A stretch of 43,350 nucleotides of DNA from Streptomyces globisporus (GTDB lineage: Bacteria > Actinomycetota > Actinomycetes > Streptomycetales > Streptomycetaceae), in the NCBI RefSeq assembly GCF_003501885.1, contig NZ_QWFA01000041.1:1-43350 (forward strand). The letters are read 5' to 3'. The translations under genes and the position numbers were made by a program. Positions 15,059 through 23,772 of this stretch are shown here, one piece after another. The first letter of the stretch is position 1, and every line of letters begins with the position of its first letter. The notes under the pieces are model-generated. The model was not told the origin of the DNA and did no database searches. It was given only the letters and a program-made list of their open reading frames with translations.

Positions 15059-16702
15059 TCAGGGACGGGTCTTCGTGCCGCTGCCGCTCCCGTTGACGCC
15101 GGTACGGGTGTCGGCACCGGCGCCGCCGAGCTTCTTGGCCAGTTTCATCGCCTGGGGGATGGCCGACCCGCCCTGCGGGCCCGTGGCCCCGGGGGGCCCG
15201 GAAGCGTGGGATCCGCCCGTGCCCAGCCAGCCGGCCAGCTTGCCGCCCTCGGCGACCGCCCGCAGGCGTTCCTCCGCCCGGTCGCGCACCGGGTCGGTGG
15301 CCACCACCAGCAGCTCGTCCCCGCGCCGCAGCACCGTCGCCGGGGAGGGCACGAAGGTCTGGTTCTCCCGGACCACCAGCGTGACGGCGGCGCCGGCCGG
15401 GAGCCGCAGCTCGCTGACCTCGACCCCGTGCATCTTCGACTTCGCGGGAACGGCGACCGACAGCAGATGGCCGCGCAGCCGCTCCAGCGGCGCCGACTCG
15501 ATGCCCAGGTCGTCGGCCTCGGCCGGGTCCTCGGCGATGTCCAGCTTGTTCGCGACCCAGGGCAGCGTCGGGCCCTGGATCAGGGTGTAGACGATGACCA
15601 GGACGAAGACGATGTTGAAGATGCGCGTACTGCCCTCCACCCCGGACACCATCGGAATGGTCGCCAGGACGATGGGCACCGCCCCGCGCAGTCCGGCCCA
15701 GGACATGAGCATTTTCTCGCGGGCCGGAATCCGGAACGGCGCGAGGCTGAGGAAGACCGACAGCGGTCGCGCCACCATGGTCAGCACCAGACCCACCACC
15801 ACAGCGGGCCAGAAGTCGTCGACCAGGTCGTGCGGGGAGACCAGCAGGCCGAGCAGCACGAACATGCCGATCTGGGCCAGCCAGCCCAGCCCGTCGGCGA
15901 AACCGCGCGTGGCGGGCCAGTGGGGCAGCTTGGAGTTGCCGAGGATCATCGCGGCCAGGTAGACGGCGAGGAACCCGCTGCCGTGGGCCAGGGCGCCCGC
16001 CGCGTACGCCGAGACGGCGATGGCCATCACGGCGATCGGGTAGAGGCCGGAGGCGGGCAGGGCGACGTGCCGCAGCCCCAGGGAGCCCAGCCAGCCAACC
16101 GTGATGCCGATCGCGGCGCCGATGGCCAGCTCCATCGCGATCTCCGCGACCAGGACGTACCAGTGCTCGACCGGGCCGACCGCGGAGAGCGCCACGACCA
16201 TGATGACGACGGGAGCGTCGTTGAAGCCGGACTCGGCCTCCAGGACACCGGTGATCCGGGGCGGCAGCGGCACCCGGCGCAGCACGGAGAAGACCGCCGC
16301 GGCGTCGGTCGAGGAGACGACCGCGCCGATGATGAGCGCCTGACGCCAGTCCAGGCCGACGAGGTAATGCGCGGCGGATGCGGTGATGCCGACGCTGATC
16401 GCGACGCCGATGGTGGAGACCACCGCGGCGGCGGGCAGGACGGGTTTGACCTCTTTCCACTTCGCCCCGAGTCCGCCCTCGGCCAGGATGACGACCAGGG
16501 CGGCGTAACCGATCACCTGCGTCAGCTCGGCGTTGTCGAACTTGACGTCGAAGATGCCGTCCTGCCCCAGGGCGATCCCGATGCCGAGGTACAGGAGCAG
16601 GCTGGGGAGCCCGCTGCGCGAGGAGATCCGTACCGCCGCCACGGCGACGAGCAGGACGAGCGAGCAGACGAGCAGGAGTTCGTTGAGCGCGTGGACAGTC
16701 AG
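15059..16702 (-). CDS. CPA1-type K+(Na+)/H+ antiporter with TrkA_C domain (NhaP2/CvrA-like)
   Basis: A 547-residue membrane antiporter. About 12 helices span residues 5-400, including the conserved SSTDAAAVFSVLR and GFNDAPVVIM segments of CPA1 exchangers. A cytoplasmic TrkA_C/RCK_C domain follows (SELRLPAGAAVTLVVRENQTFVP... GDELLVVATD) and then a Gly-rich tail. The start is unusual. The only ATG/GTG/TTG in frame is GTG 16642, which would cut the first helix in half. CTG at 16700-16702 gives a full first helix (LTVHALNELLLVC...) and has GGGAAGGAA 6 nt upstream. An in-frame TAA lies at 16766-16768 with no canonical start after it until 16642. Confidence 0.9.
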   Translation of the reverse strand: MTVHALNELLLVCSLVLLVAVAAVRISSRSGLPSLLLYLGIGIALGQDGIFDVKFDNAELTQVIGYAALVVILAEGGLGAKWKEVKPVLPAAAVVSTIGVAISVGITASAAHYLVGLDWRQALIIGAVVSSTDAAAVFSVLRRVPLPPRITGVLEAESGFNDAPVVIMVVALSAVGPVEHWYVLVAEIAMELAIGAAIGITVGWLGSLGLRHVALPASGLYPIAVMAIAVSAYAAGALAHGSGFLAVYLAAMILGNSKLPHWPATRGFADGLGWLAQIGMFVLLGLLVSPHDLVDDFWPAVVVGLVLTMVARPLSVFLSLAPFRIPAREKMLMSWAGLRGAVPIVLATIPMVSGVEGSTRIFNIVFVLVIVYTLIQGPTLPWVANKLDIAEDPAEADDLGIESAPLERLRGHLLSVAVPAKSKMHGVEVSELRLPAGAAVTLVVRENQTFVPSPATVLRRGDELLVVATDPVRDRAEERLRAVAEGGKLAGWLGTGGSHASGPPGATGPQGGSAIPQAMKLAKKLGGAGADTRTGVNGSGSGTKTRP

Positions 16703-16771
16703 GGTCCGTTCCTTCCCTGCGTGCGCCTGCCGGATCGGCCCCCGGCAGCCAGGTACTTCGTTACCTTACCT

Positions 16772-16785
16772 AATCGTTAACGATT
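16772..16785. promoter_or_regulatory. 14-bp perfect palindrome in the divergent promoter region
   Basis: AATCGTTAACGATT, fully self-complementary, in the AT-rich centre of the 218-bp gap between the antiporter and the penicillin-acylase gene. Next to it, on the minus strand, TTAGGTAAGG resembles half of an iron-regulator (DmdR/IdeR) box. Candidate operator for one or both genes. Confidence 0.45.
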
Positions 16786-16920
16786 CCTTGACGGCATCGA
16801 GTGTTCGTACGAGGAAGACGCAAATGGATGCATCCCTATACCGCGTCCGAGTGGCTTCTCCGCTGCGCCTATGGTTGCTCCTGCACTCCCAGGACCACCC
16901 TGCCCCCTCGAAGGACAGCG

Positions 16921-19665
16921 ATGCCCGCCAACACAACCGCCTCTTCCGGCCCTTCCGACGCGAAGAAGCCCGGCAGGAAGAAGGGGCGACGCGCCCGCCT
17001 GCTCGTGCTCGTCCTGGTGCTGGCGCTCGTCGCGGGTGTCGGGTACGGGGCGTACTGGTCCGTATCCACCGTGCGGGCCTCGTACCCGCAGACCACCGGG
17101 TCGATAACGCTCGACGGTCTTTCCGGCGACGTCGAGGTCAAACGCGACTCCTACGGGATTCCGCAGATCTACGCGGACTCCGACGCCGACCTCTTCCGCG
17201 CCCAGGGCTTCGTCCAGGCCCAGGACCGCTTCTGGGAGATGGATGTCCGGCGGCACATGACGTCCGGCCGGCTCTCCGAGATGTTCGGTTCCGGGCAGGT
17301 GGAGACCGACGCCTTCCTGCGCACGCTCGGCTGGCGGGAGGTCGCGCAGAGGGAGTACGACGAGGTGCTCGACGAGAGCACCAAGAAGAACCTCCAGTCG
17401 TACGCGGAGGGCGTCAACGCGTATCTGAAGGGCAAGGAAGGCCGGGACATCTCGGTCGAGTACGCGGCGCTGGGCCTGACCAACGACTACAAGCCCGGCG
17501 AGTGGACCCCGGTCGACTCGGTGGCCTGGCTCAAGGCGATGGCCTGGGACCTGCGCGGCAACATGCAGGACGAGATCGACCGTTCGCTGCTGACCAGCCG
17601 CCTCGACCAGGACCAGATCGAGGACCTGTACCCCGGCTACCCGTACAAGCAGCACAAGCCGATCGTCGAGCAGGGTGCGATCTCGCCCGTCACCGGGAAG
17701 TTCGACCCCGAGGCGACCCCGTCGGACTCCGTCGGCCCGACGACCCCTCAGGGCGCCGCCGAGGGCCTGAACACCCAGCTCTCCGCGCTCTCCGACACCC
17801 TCGACGAGATCCCGGCGCTGCTCGGCCCGAACGGCAACGGCATCGGCTCCAACTCCTGGGTCGTCGGCGGCGCGCACACGACGTCCGGCAAGGCGCTGCT
17901 CGCGAACGACCCGCACCTCGCGCCGATGCTGCCCTCCCTCTGGTACCAGATGGGTCTGCACTGCCGGAAGCTCTCGGCGAGCTGCCAGTACGACACGGCC
18001 GGCTACACCTTCTCCGGCATGCCCGGTGTGATCATCGGTCACAACCAGGACATCGCCTGGGGCCTGACCAACCTGGGCGCCGACGTCACCGACCTCTTCC
18101 TGGAGAAGGTCTCCGACGACGGCTATCTGTACGACGGTGAGACCAAGCCGTTCAAGACCCGCGAGGAGACCATCAAGGTCGCGGGCGGCCGGGACCGGAC
18201 GATCACCGTCCGCGAGACGAACAACGGCCCTCTGGTCTCCGACCGCAGCAAGGAACTGGACAGGGTCGGCCAGAAGGCCCCCGTCAGCAACGCGGCCCCC
18301 GACCGGGCCGACGGCTACGCGGTGGCGCTGAAGTGGACCGCGCTGGAGCCGGGCAAGTCCATGGACGCCGTCTTCGCGCTCAACCGGGCCAAGGACTTCA
18401 CGACCTTCCGGGCCGCCGCCCAGAACTTCGAGGTCCCCTCGCAGAACCTCATCTACGCCGACACCGAGGGCAACATCGGTTACCAGGCGCCCGGGAAGAT
18501 CCCGGTCCGCTCGGCGGGCTTCGACGGTACGGTCCCGGCGCCGGGCTGGGACCCGAAGTACGCGTGGAAGAGCTACATCCCCTTCGACGAGCTGCCCTAC
18601 GAGTACAACCCGGACCGCGGTTACATCGTCACCGCCAACCAGGCCGTCATCGACGAGAAGAAGTACCCCCACCTCCTGACCAAGGACTGGGGCTACGGCG
18701 CCCGCAGCCAGCGGATCAACGACCTCCTCGCCGAGAAGATCAAGGGCGGCGAGAAGGTCTCGACCGATGACATGCAGAAGTTGCAGATGGACAACTTCAG
18801 CGAGATCGCCGCGCTGCTGGTGCCCGAGCTGAAGAAGATCAACATCTCCGACCCGAGCGTCCGCGAGGCCCAGAAGCTGCTGGACGGCTGGGACTACACC
18901 CAGGAGTCCGACTCCGCCGCCGCCGCGTACTTCAACGGCGTCTGGCGCAACATCCTGAAGCTCGCCTTCGGCAACAAGCTGCCCAAGGAGATGCGGGTCA
19001 AGGGCGACTGCCTCAACGTGCCGCCGGCCAAGAACAGCGGCCCGGCCGATGCGCAGAAGAAGCTCGTCCGCGAGTGCGGCCAGCGCGACGGCGACTCCGC
19101 GCAGCCGGACGGCGGCGACCGCTGGTTCCAGGTGGTCGGCGACATCGTGGACGACCCCGAAAACGAGTGGTGGAAGGCGCCCGCCCGGGGCCGCGAGGAC
19201 GCCCTGGAGAACCGGGACGACCTGTTCGCCCGGGCGATGGAGGACGCCCGCTGGGAGCTGACCTCCAAGCTCGGCAAGAACATCTCCACCTGGAGCTGGG
19301 GCCGGCTGCACCGGCTCACGCTGAAGAACCAGACGCTCGGCACCGAGGGCCCCGGCCTGCTCCAGCGGGCGCTCAACCGCGGCCCCTGGAACCTCGGCGG
19401 CGGCGAGGCGGCGGTCAACGCCACCGGCTGGAACGCGGCGAGCGGCTACGAGGTCGTCTGGGTGCCGTCGATGCGCATGGTCGTCAACGTGGGGGACTGG
19501 GACAAGTCCCGCTGGATCAACCTCAGCGGGGCCTCCGGGCACGCGTTCAACGCGCACTACACCGACCAGACCGACAAGTGGGTCGACGGCGAACTGCTCG
19601 ACTGGTCCTTCGGGACCGAAGCGGTCGACGCGTCCACCGTCGACACGCTGACGCTGAAACCGTAG
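16921..19665 (+). CDS. Penicillin acylase family Ntn-hydrolase, membrane-anchored or exported
   Basis: A 914-residue precursor. A basic N-terminus (KKPGRKKGRRAR) is followed by a hydrophobic segment (about residues 30-50), giving a signal anchor. The alpha-chain region (VKRDSYGIPQIYADSDADLFRAQGFVQAQDRFWEMD) is typical. The autocatalytic site is GIGSN-SW; Ser310, after Gly, would be the N-terminal nucleophile of the beta chain. NDPHL, GMPGVIIGHN and the late NLGG and SGxxG-type motifs follow. Relatives hydrolyse beta-lactam side chains, acyl-homoserine lactones or peptides; the substrate here is unknown. The ATG at 16921 has AAGGA upstream. It ends 3 nt from the convergent 5-FCL stop. Confidence 0.9.
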   Translation: MPANTTASSGPSDAKKPGRKKGRRARLLVLVLVLALVAGVGYGAYWSVSTVRASYPQTTGSITLDGLSGDVEVKRDSYGIPQIYADSDADLFRAQGFVQAQDRFWEMDVRRHMTSGRLSEMFGSGQVETDAFLRTLGWREVAQREYDEVLDESTKKNLQSYAEGVNAYLKGKEGRDISVEYAALGLTNDYKPGEWTPVDSVAWLKAMAWDLRGNMQDEIDRSLLTSRLDQDQIEDLYPGYPYKQHKPIVEQGAISPVTGKFDPEATPSDSVGPTTPQGAAEGLNTQLSALSDTLDEIPALLGPNGNGIGSNSWVVGGAHTTSGKALLANDPHLAPMLPSLWYQMGLHCRKLSASCQYDTAGYTFSGMPGVIIGHNQDIAWGLTNLGADVTDLFLEKVSDDGYLYDGETKPFKTREETIKVAGGRDRTITVRETNNGPLVSDRSKELDRVGQKAPVSNAAPDRADGYAVALKWTALEPGKSMDAVFALNRAKDFTTFRAAAQNFEVPSQNLIYADTEGNIGYQAPGKIPVRSAGFDGTVPAPGWDPKYAWKSYIPFDELPYEYNPDRGYIVTANQAVIDEKKYPHLLTKDWGYGARSQRINDLLAEKIKGGEKVSTDDMQKLQMDNFSEIAALLVPELKKINISDPSVREAQKLLDGWDYTQESDSAAAAYFNGVWRNILKLAFGNKLPKEMRVKGDCLNVPPAKNSGPADAQKKLVRECGQRDGDSAQPDGGDRWFQVVGDIVDDPENEWWKAPARGREDALENRDDLFARAMEDARWELTSKLGKNISTWSWGRLHRLTLKNQTLGTEGPGLLQRALNRGPWNLGGGEAAVNATGWNAASGYEVVWVPSMRMVVNVGDWDKSRWINLSGASGHAFNAHYTDQTDKWVDGELLDWSFGTEAVDASTVDTLTLKP

Positions 19666-19668
19666 GCC

Positions 19669-20280
19669 CTAGAGAGGGCTCACGAAGCGCCGCGCTCCGG
19701 CCGGTGTGACGACGGCGTCCACGGGGTGGTCGTGCGGTTCCGACGGGACCCGCGCGACCACCTCGTTCTCGTACAGGAGCACGACGAGCGACGGGTGTGC
19801 CCCGTCGGCGCTCAGCCGGGCCAGCACCCGGTCGTAGCTGCCGCCGCCCCGCCCCAGCCGCATCCCGGCCCCGTCCACCGCCAGGCCGGGCAGCAGCACC
19901 GCGTCGGCGGCGAGGACGGCGTCGGGACCCAGGCGGGGCCCGTCCGGCTCCAGGAGGCCCCGCCCGGCAGGGAGCAGGTGCGCCGGACCCTCGTAGGCCG
20001 CCCAGTCCAGGTCGTTGTCGGCCAGGAGAACCGGCAGCAGCACGCGCACGCCGCGGCCGCGCAGCGCCTCCAGGAGGGCGCGGGTGCCCGGTTCGCGGCC
20101 CACGGAGACATACGCGGCGACCGTACGGGCGTCGGCCAGTTCGGGGAGGTGCAACGCCGCCTCGGCGAGAACCGCGGCGGCCCGGAGCGCGTCTTCCTTC
20201 GTCAGGAGGGCCCGTGCGGCGAGCAGTTCGCGGCGCAGGGAGCCCTTCTCGGACGCCTTTCCGGACTTGTCGGTGTTCAT
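19669..20280 (-). CDS. 5-formyltetrahydrofolate cyclo-ligase
   Basis: A 203-residue enzyme converting 5-formyl-THF to 5,10-methenyl-THF with ATP. Motifs: KGSLRRELLAARALL at the N-terminus, VAAYVSVGREPGTRALLEALRGRGVRVLLPV (about 58-88), and the ATP-binding GMRLGRGGGSYDRVLARL near residue 140, plus VLLYENEVVARVPSEPHDHPVDAVVTP at the end. Full length for the family. It is divergent from galU, as in M. tuberculosis (Rv0992c/Rv0993). Confidence 0.95.
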   Translation of the reverse strand: MNTDKSGKASEKGSLRRELLAARALLTKEDALRAAAVLAEAALHLPELADARTVAAYVSVGREPGTRALLEALRGRGVRVLLPVLLADNDLDWAAYEGPAHLLPAGRGLLEPDGPRLGPDAVLAADAVLLPGLAVDGAGMRLGRGGGSYDRVLARLSADGAHPSLVVLLYENEVVARVPSEPHDHPVDAVVTPAGARRFVSPL

Positions 20281-20373
20281 TGGTTACTCGCACGGTTCTC
20301 GTATGGGCATATTTAAGGACGAAGTTAACCGGAATATCAGCTTCCGGCCGTGTGCACCCGTTAAGGTCGGCAC

Positions 20374-21276
20374 ATGACTCAGTCGCCCTCCAGGATCAGC
20401 AAGGCCGTCATCCCGGCAGCAGGTCTCGGCACCCGGTTCCTGCCCGCCACGAAGGCCACTCCGAAAGAGATGCTGCCTGTCGTCGACAAGCCGGCCATCC
20501 AGTATGTCGTCGAAGAAGCCGTGGCCGCCGGTCTCTCCGACGTACTGATGATCACCGGTCGCAACAAGCGTCCCCTGGAGGACCACTTCGACCGCAACTA
20601 CGAGCTGGAGTCCGCGCTCACCCGCAAGGGCGACGCCGATCGCCTGGCCAAGGTCCAGGAGTCCAGCGACCTGGCCACCATGCACTACGTGCGCCAGGGC
20701 GACCCCCGTGGGCTCGGGCACGCCGTGCTGTGCGCCGCCCCGCACGTGGGCGACCAGCCCTTCGCGGTGCTGCTCGGCGACGACCTGATCGACCCGCGCG
20801 ACGCGCTGCTGGCCCGGATGGTCGAGGTCCAGGAGCGTGAGGGCGGCAGCGTCATCGCGCTGATGGAGGTCGACCCCTCGCAGATCCACCTGTACGGCTG
20901 CGCCGCCGCGGACGCCACCGTCGACAGCGACGTCGTCCGCGTCACCGACCTGGTCGAGAAGCCCGACCCGGCCGACGCCCCCAGCAACCTCGCCATCATC
21001 GGCCGGTATGTCCTGGACCCCGCGGTCTTCGACATACTGCGACACACCGAGCCGGGCCGCGGTGGCGAGATCCAGCTCACCGACGCGCTCCAGCTGCTCG
21101 CCGCGGACGAGAAGATCGGCGGCCCCGTGCACGGCGTCGTCTTCAAGGGCCGCCGCTACGACACCGGCGACCGCAGCGACTATCTGCGCGCCATTGTCAG
21201 ACTGGCGTGCGAACGTGAAGACCTGGGGCCGGACTTCCGGACCTGGCTGCGCAAGTACGTCGCTGAGGAGATGTAA
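20374..21276 (+). CDS. galU: UTP--glucose-1-phosphate uridylyltransferase
   Basis: A 300-residue nucleotidyltransferase making UDP-glucose for cell-wall and exopolysaccharide synthesis. The N-terminal nucleotide loop AAGLGTRFLPATKATPKEMLPVVDKPAIQY is canonical. FAVLLGDDLID holds the metal-binding Asp, and GGEIQLTDALQLL is a typical C-terminal motif. It is the first gene of a run to sepX. A divergent promoter lies in the 93-nt gap with the 5-FCL gene; the gap is AT-rich for this genome. Confidence 0.96.
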   Translation: MTQSPSRISKAVIPAAGLGTRFLPATKATPKEMLPVVDKPAIQYVVEEAVAAGLSDVLMITGRNKRPLEDHFDRNYELESALTRKGDADRLAKVQESSDLATMHYVRQGDPRGLGHAVLCAAPHVGDQPFAVLLGDDLIDPRDALLARMVEVQEREGGSVIALMEVDPSQIHLYGCAAADATVDSDVVRVTDLVEKPDPADAPSNLAIIGRYVLDPAVFDILRHTEPGRGGEIQLTDALQLLAADEKIGGPVHGVVFKGRRYDTGDRSDYLRAIVRLACEREDLGPDFRTWLRKYVAEEM

Positions 21277-21280
21277 CCCC

Positions 21281-22591
21281 GTGAGCAGCACGATCTGGTC
21301 GGTCGACGATCACCTGGACGACATCCTCGCCTCGGTGAGGCCGCTGGAGCCCATCGAGCTGCAGCTGCCCGACGCCCAGGGCTGCGTCCTCGTCAAGGAC
21401 GTCGTCGTGCAGGTGGCCCTGCCGCCCTTCGACAACAGCTCCATGGACGGTTACGCGGTCCGCATCGCCGATGTCGAGGGCGCGAGCGAGGAGTTCCCCG
21501 CCGTTCTCACCGTCATCGGTGACGTTGCCGCGGGCAGCGCGGGGCTCGCCGACGACCAGGTCGTGGGACCGGGACAGGCCGCCCGCATCATGACGGGCGC
21601 CCCGCTGCCCGCCGGTGCGGAGGCCGTGGTCCCGGTCGAGTGGACGGACGGCGGCACGGGCGAGGGCCCGGCCGAGGGGATGCGCGCCCACGCCGACGCG
21701 CCGGAGGGCGCCACCGGCGAGGTCCGCGTCCACCGTCCGGTCACGGCGGGCGCCCATGTGCGCGAGCGCGGCAGCGACGTCGAGCCGGGCGAGCTGGCCC
21801 TGGCCGCCGGATCGGTCGTCGGTCCGCCGCAGATCGGGCTGCTCGCGGCGATCGGCTGCTCCACCGTGGTCGTACGGCCCCGCCCCCGCGTGGTCGTCCT
21901 GTCCACCGGCAGCGAACTGATCCAGCCCGGTGAGGGCCTGACAGGCGGCCAGATCTACGACTCCAACAGCTTCGCGCTGACCGCCGCCGCCCGGGACGCC
22001 GGAGCCATCGCCTACCGGGTCGGCGCGGTCGCCGACGACGCCGAGACGCTGCGCGCCACCATTGAGGACCAGCTGATCCGCGCGGACATCGTCGTCACCA
22101 CGGGAGGCGTCAGCGTCGGCGCGTACGACGTCGTCAAGGAGGCGCTGTCCTCCGTCGGCGACGCGGACGAGCCGGGCAGCGGCGTCGAGTTCCGCAAGCT
22201 CGCCATGCAGCCGGGCAAGCCCCAGGGCTTCGGCTCGATCGGCCCGGACCACACCCCTCTGCTGGCCCTGCCGGGTAATCCGGTCTCCGCCTACGTCTCC
22301 TTCGAGCTGTTCGTCCGCCCCGCCATCCGGGCGCTGATGGGCCTGCCCGATGTGCACCGCCCCACGGCCCGCGCCGAGCTGCGCGCCGACAAGGCGCTCA
22401 CCTCGCCGTCCGGCCGCCGTCAGTTCCTGCGCGGCCGTTACGACGCGGAGGCGGGCACGGTCACCCCGGTCGGCGGCTCCGGCTCGCATCTGATCGCCGC
22501 GCTGGCCCAGGCCGACGCGCTGATCGTGGTGCCCGAGGACGTCACCTCGGTCGAGCCCGGCACGGAGACGGACGTGGTCCTGCTCCGCTGA
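21281..22591 (+). CDS. MoeA/gephyrin-like protein (Glp-type by synteny)
   Basis: A 436-residue MoeA-fold protein with all usual blocks: DNSSMDGYAVR (N-terminal), IMTGAPLPAGAEAVVPVE, RERGSDVEPGE, VVLSTGSELI, YDSNSFALTAAARDAGA, TTGGVSVGAYDVV and LPGNPVSAYVSFELFVRP, then the MoeA C-terminal domain. The GTG at 21281 lies 4 nt after galU with GAGGAG upstream, so it is coupled. Classical MoeA inserts molybdenum into molybdopterin. In Corynebacterium, however, the homologue between galU and rimJ is Glp, a gephyrin-like FtsZ-binding divisome protein partnered with GlpR. The position here matches Glp. Both roles are possible; it could also supply cofactor for the upstream molybdoenzyme. Confidence 0.93.
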   Translation: MSSTIWSVDDHLDDILASVRPLEPIELQLPDAQGCVLVKDVVVQVALPPFDNSSMDGYAVRIADVEGASEEFPAVLTVIGDVAAGSAGLADDQVVGPGQAARIMTGAPLPAGAEAVVPVEWTDGGTGEGPAEGMRAHADAPEGATGEVRVHRPVTAGAHVRERGSDVEPGELALAAGSVVGPPQIGLLAAIGCSTVVVRPRPRVVVLSTGSELIQPGEGLTGGQIYDSNSFALTAAARDAGAIAYRVGAVADDAETLRATIEDQLIRADIVVTTGGVSVGAYDVVKEALSSVGDADEPGSGVEFRKLAMQPGKPQGFGSIGPDHTPLLALPGNPVSAYVSFELFVRPAIRALMGLPDVHRPTARAELRADKALTSPSGRRQFLRGRYDAEAGTVTPVGGSGSHLIAALAQADALIVVPEDVTSVEPGTETDVVLLR

Positions 22592-22690
22592 CCACCGCCC
22601 CGTGGCGGTACGGTGTCTGCCGCCGTGCCTTCCGGGGGACCCCCTCCGGGTCCGAGGCCCATCGGTGCCCCTACCGCTAGGCGGAGTGAG

Positions 22691-23200
22691 TTGAGTACGC
22701 AGAACAGGCTGACGCACATCGACGAGGCGGGCGCGGCCCGCATGGTCGACGTGTCGGCGAAGGACGTCACCACCCGCGTCGCCCGCGCATCCGGCCGGGT
22801 GCTCGTCGCGCCGCGCGTGATCGAGCTGCTGCGCGGCGAGGGAGTCCCCAAGGGCGACGCCCTCGCCACCGCCCGGATCGCCGGGATCATGGGGGCCAAG
22901 CGCACCCCGGACCTGATCCCGCTCTGCCACCCCCTGGCCGTCTCCGGTGTGAAGGTCGACCTGAGCGTGGCCGACGATGCCGTGGAGATCACGGCCACCG
23001 TGAAGACGACGGACCGCACGGGCGTCGAGATGGAGGCCCTGACGGCGGTGTCGGTGGCGGCGCTGACCGTCGTCGACATGATCAAGGCGGTCGACAAGAG
23101 CGCGGTCATCACCGACGTACGGGTCGAGGCGAAGTCGGGCGGCAAGTCCGGCGACTACCGGCGCACCACGCCGGCGGCACCGGCGGGACCGGACGCGTGA
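22691..23200 (+). CDS. moaC: Cyclic pyranopterin monophosphate synthase MoaC
   Basis: A 169-residue molybdopterin-synthesis enzyme (second step with MoaA). Motifs: LTHIDEAGAARMVDVS near the N-terminus, KRTPDLIPLCHPL (catalytic His), TVKTTDRTGVEMEALTAVSVAALTVVDMIKAVDKS with the catalytic lysine. TTG 22691 is chosen because GGAG lies just upstream and the protein then matches family length. It overlaps moaB by 4 nt. A roughly 100-nt gap with small hairpins separates it from the moeA-like gene. Confidence 0.94.
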   Translation: MSTQNRLTHIDEAGAARMVDVSAKDVTTRVARASGRVLVAPRVIELLRGEGVPKGDALATARIAGIMGAKRTPDLIPLCHPLAVSGVKVDLSVADDAVEITATVKTTDRTGVEMEALTAVSVAALTVVDMIKAVDKSAVITDVRVEAKSGGKSGDYRRTTPAAPAGPDA

Positions 23201-23772
23201 CGCCGCCCGAGCCCACCGGAGCCGTCGGCCACGAGCGGCCTGCGCGGGAGGCCGGGCCCACCGGAGCCGTGCCGGGCACCCCGTACCGGGCCCTCGTCGT
23301 CACCGCCTCCAACCGGGCCTCGGCCGGCGTGTACGCGGACAAGGGCGGCCCGTTGATCGCCGAGGCGCTGGCCGGCCTCGGTTTCACGGTCGAAGGCCCG
23401 CAGGTCGTCCCCGACGGCGACCCGGTCGAGGCGGCCCTGCGCGCGGGCGTCGCCGCCGGGTACGACGTGATCGTCACCACCGGCGGTACGGGCATCTCGC
23501 CCACCGACGCCACCCCCGAGGCCACCCGCCGCGTCCTCGACCACGAGATCCCCGGCATCCCGGAGGCGATCCGGGCCGAGGGCCTCGTCAAGATCCCGAC
23601 CGCCGCGCTCTCCCGGGGGCTCGCGGGCGTCGCGTCCCGCACCCTGATCGTCAACCTCCCCGGCTCCACCGGCGGGGTGAAGGACGGGCTCACCGTCCTC
23701 GGCCGGCTCCTGGTGCACGCCGTCGACCAGCTGCGCGGCGGCGACCACCCCCGACCGGGGAGCCCGAGCTGA
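23197..23772 (+). CDS. MoaB/MogA family molybdenum cofactor protein
   Basis: A 191-residue protein with a variable N-terminal ~28 residues followed by a MoCF_biosynth domain (YRALVVTASNRASAGVYADKGGPLIAEAL; VTTGGTGISPTDATPEATRRVL). It would adenylylate molybdopterin or bind it. The GTG overlaps the moaC stop (GTGA). MoaB versus MogA cannot be separated by eye. Confidence 0.92.
   Translation: MTPPEPTGAVGHERPAREAGPTGAVPGTPYRALVVTASNRASAGVYADKGGPLIAEALAGLGFTVEGPQVVPDGDPVEAALRAGVAAGYDVIVTTGGTGISPTDATPEATRRVLDHEIPGIPEAIRAEGLVKIPTAALSRGLAGVASRTLIVNLPGSTGGVKDGLTVLGRLLVHAVDQLRGGDHPRPGSPS

Noticed and set aside
16777..19557. 926-codon antisense frame over the penicillin-acylase gene
   Set aside because: High-GC shadow: Leu/Val/Gly/Arg-rich without motifs, while the plus strand has a full family match.
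22592..22690. Moco riboswitch before moaC
   Set aside because: Only small GC hairpins are present; I could not fit the Moco RNA fold, and the gap is short.
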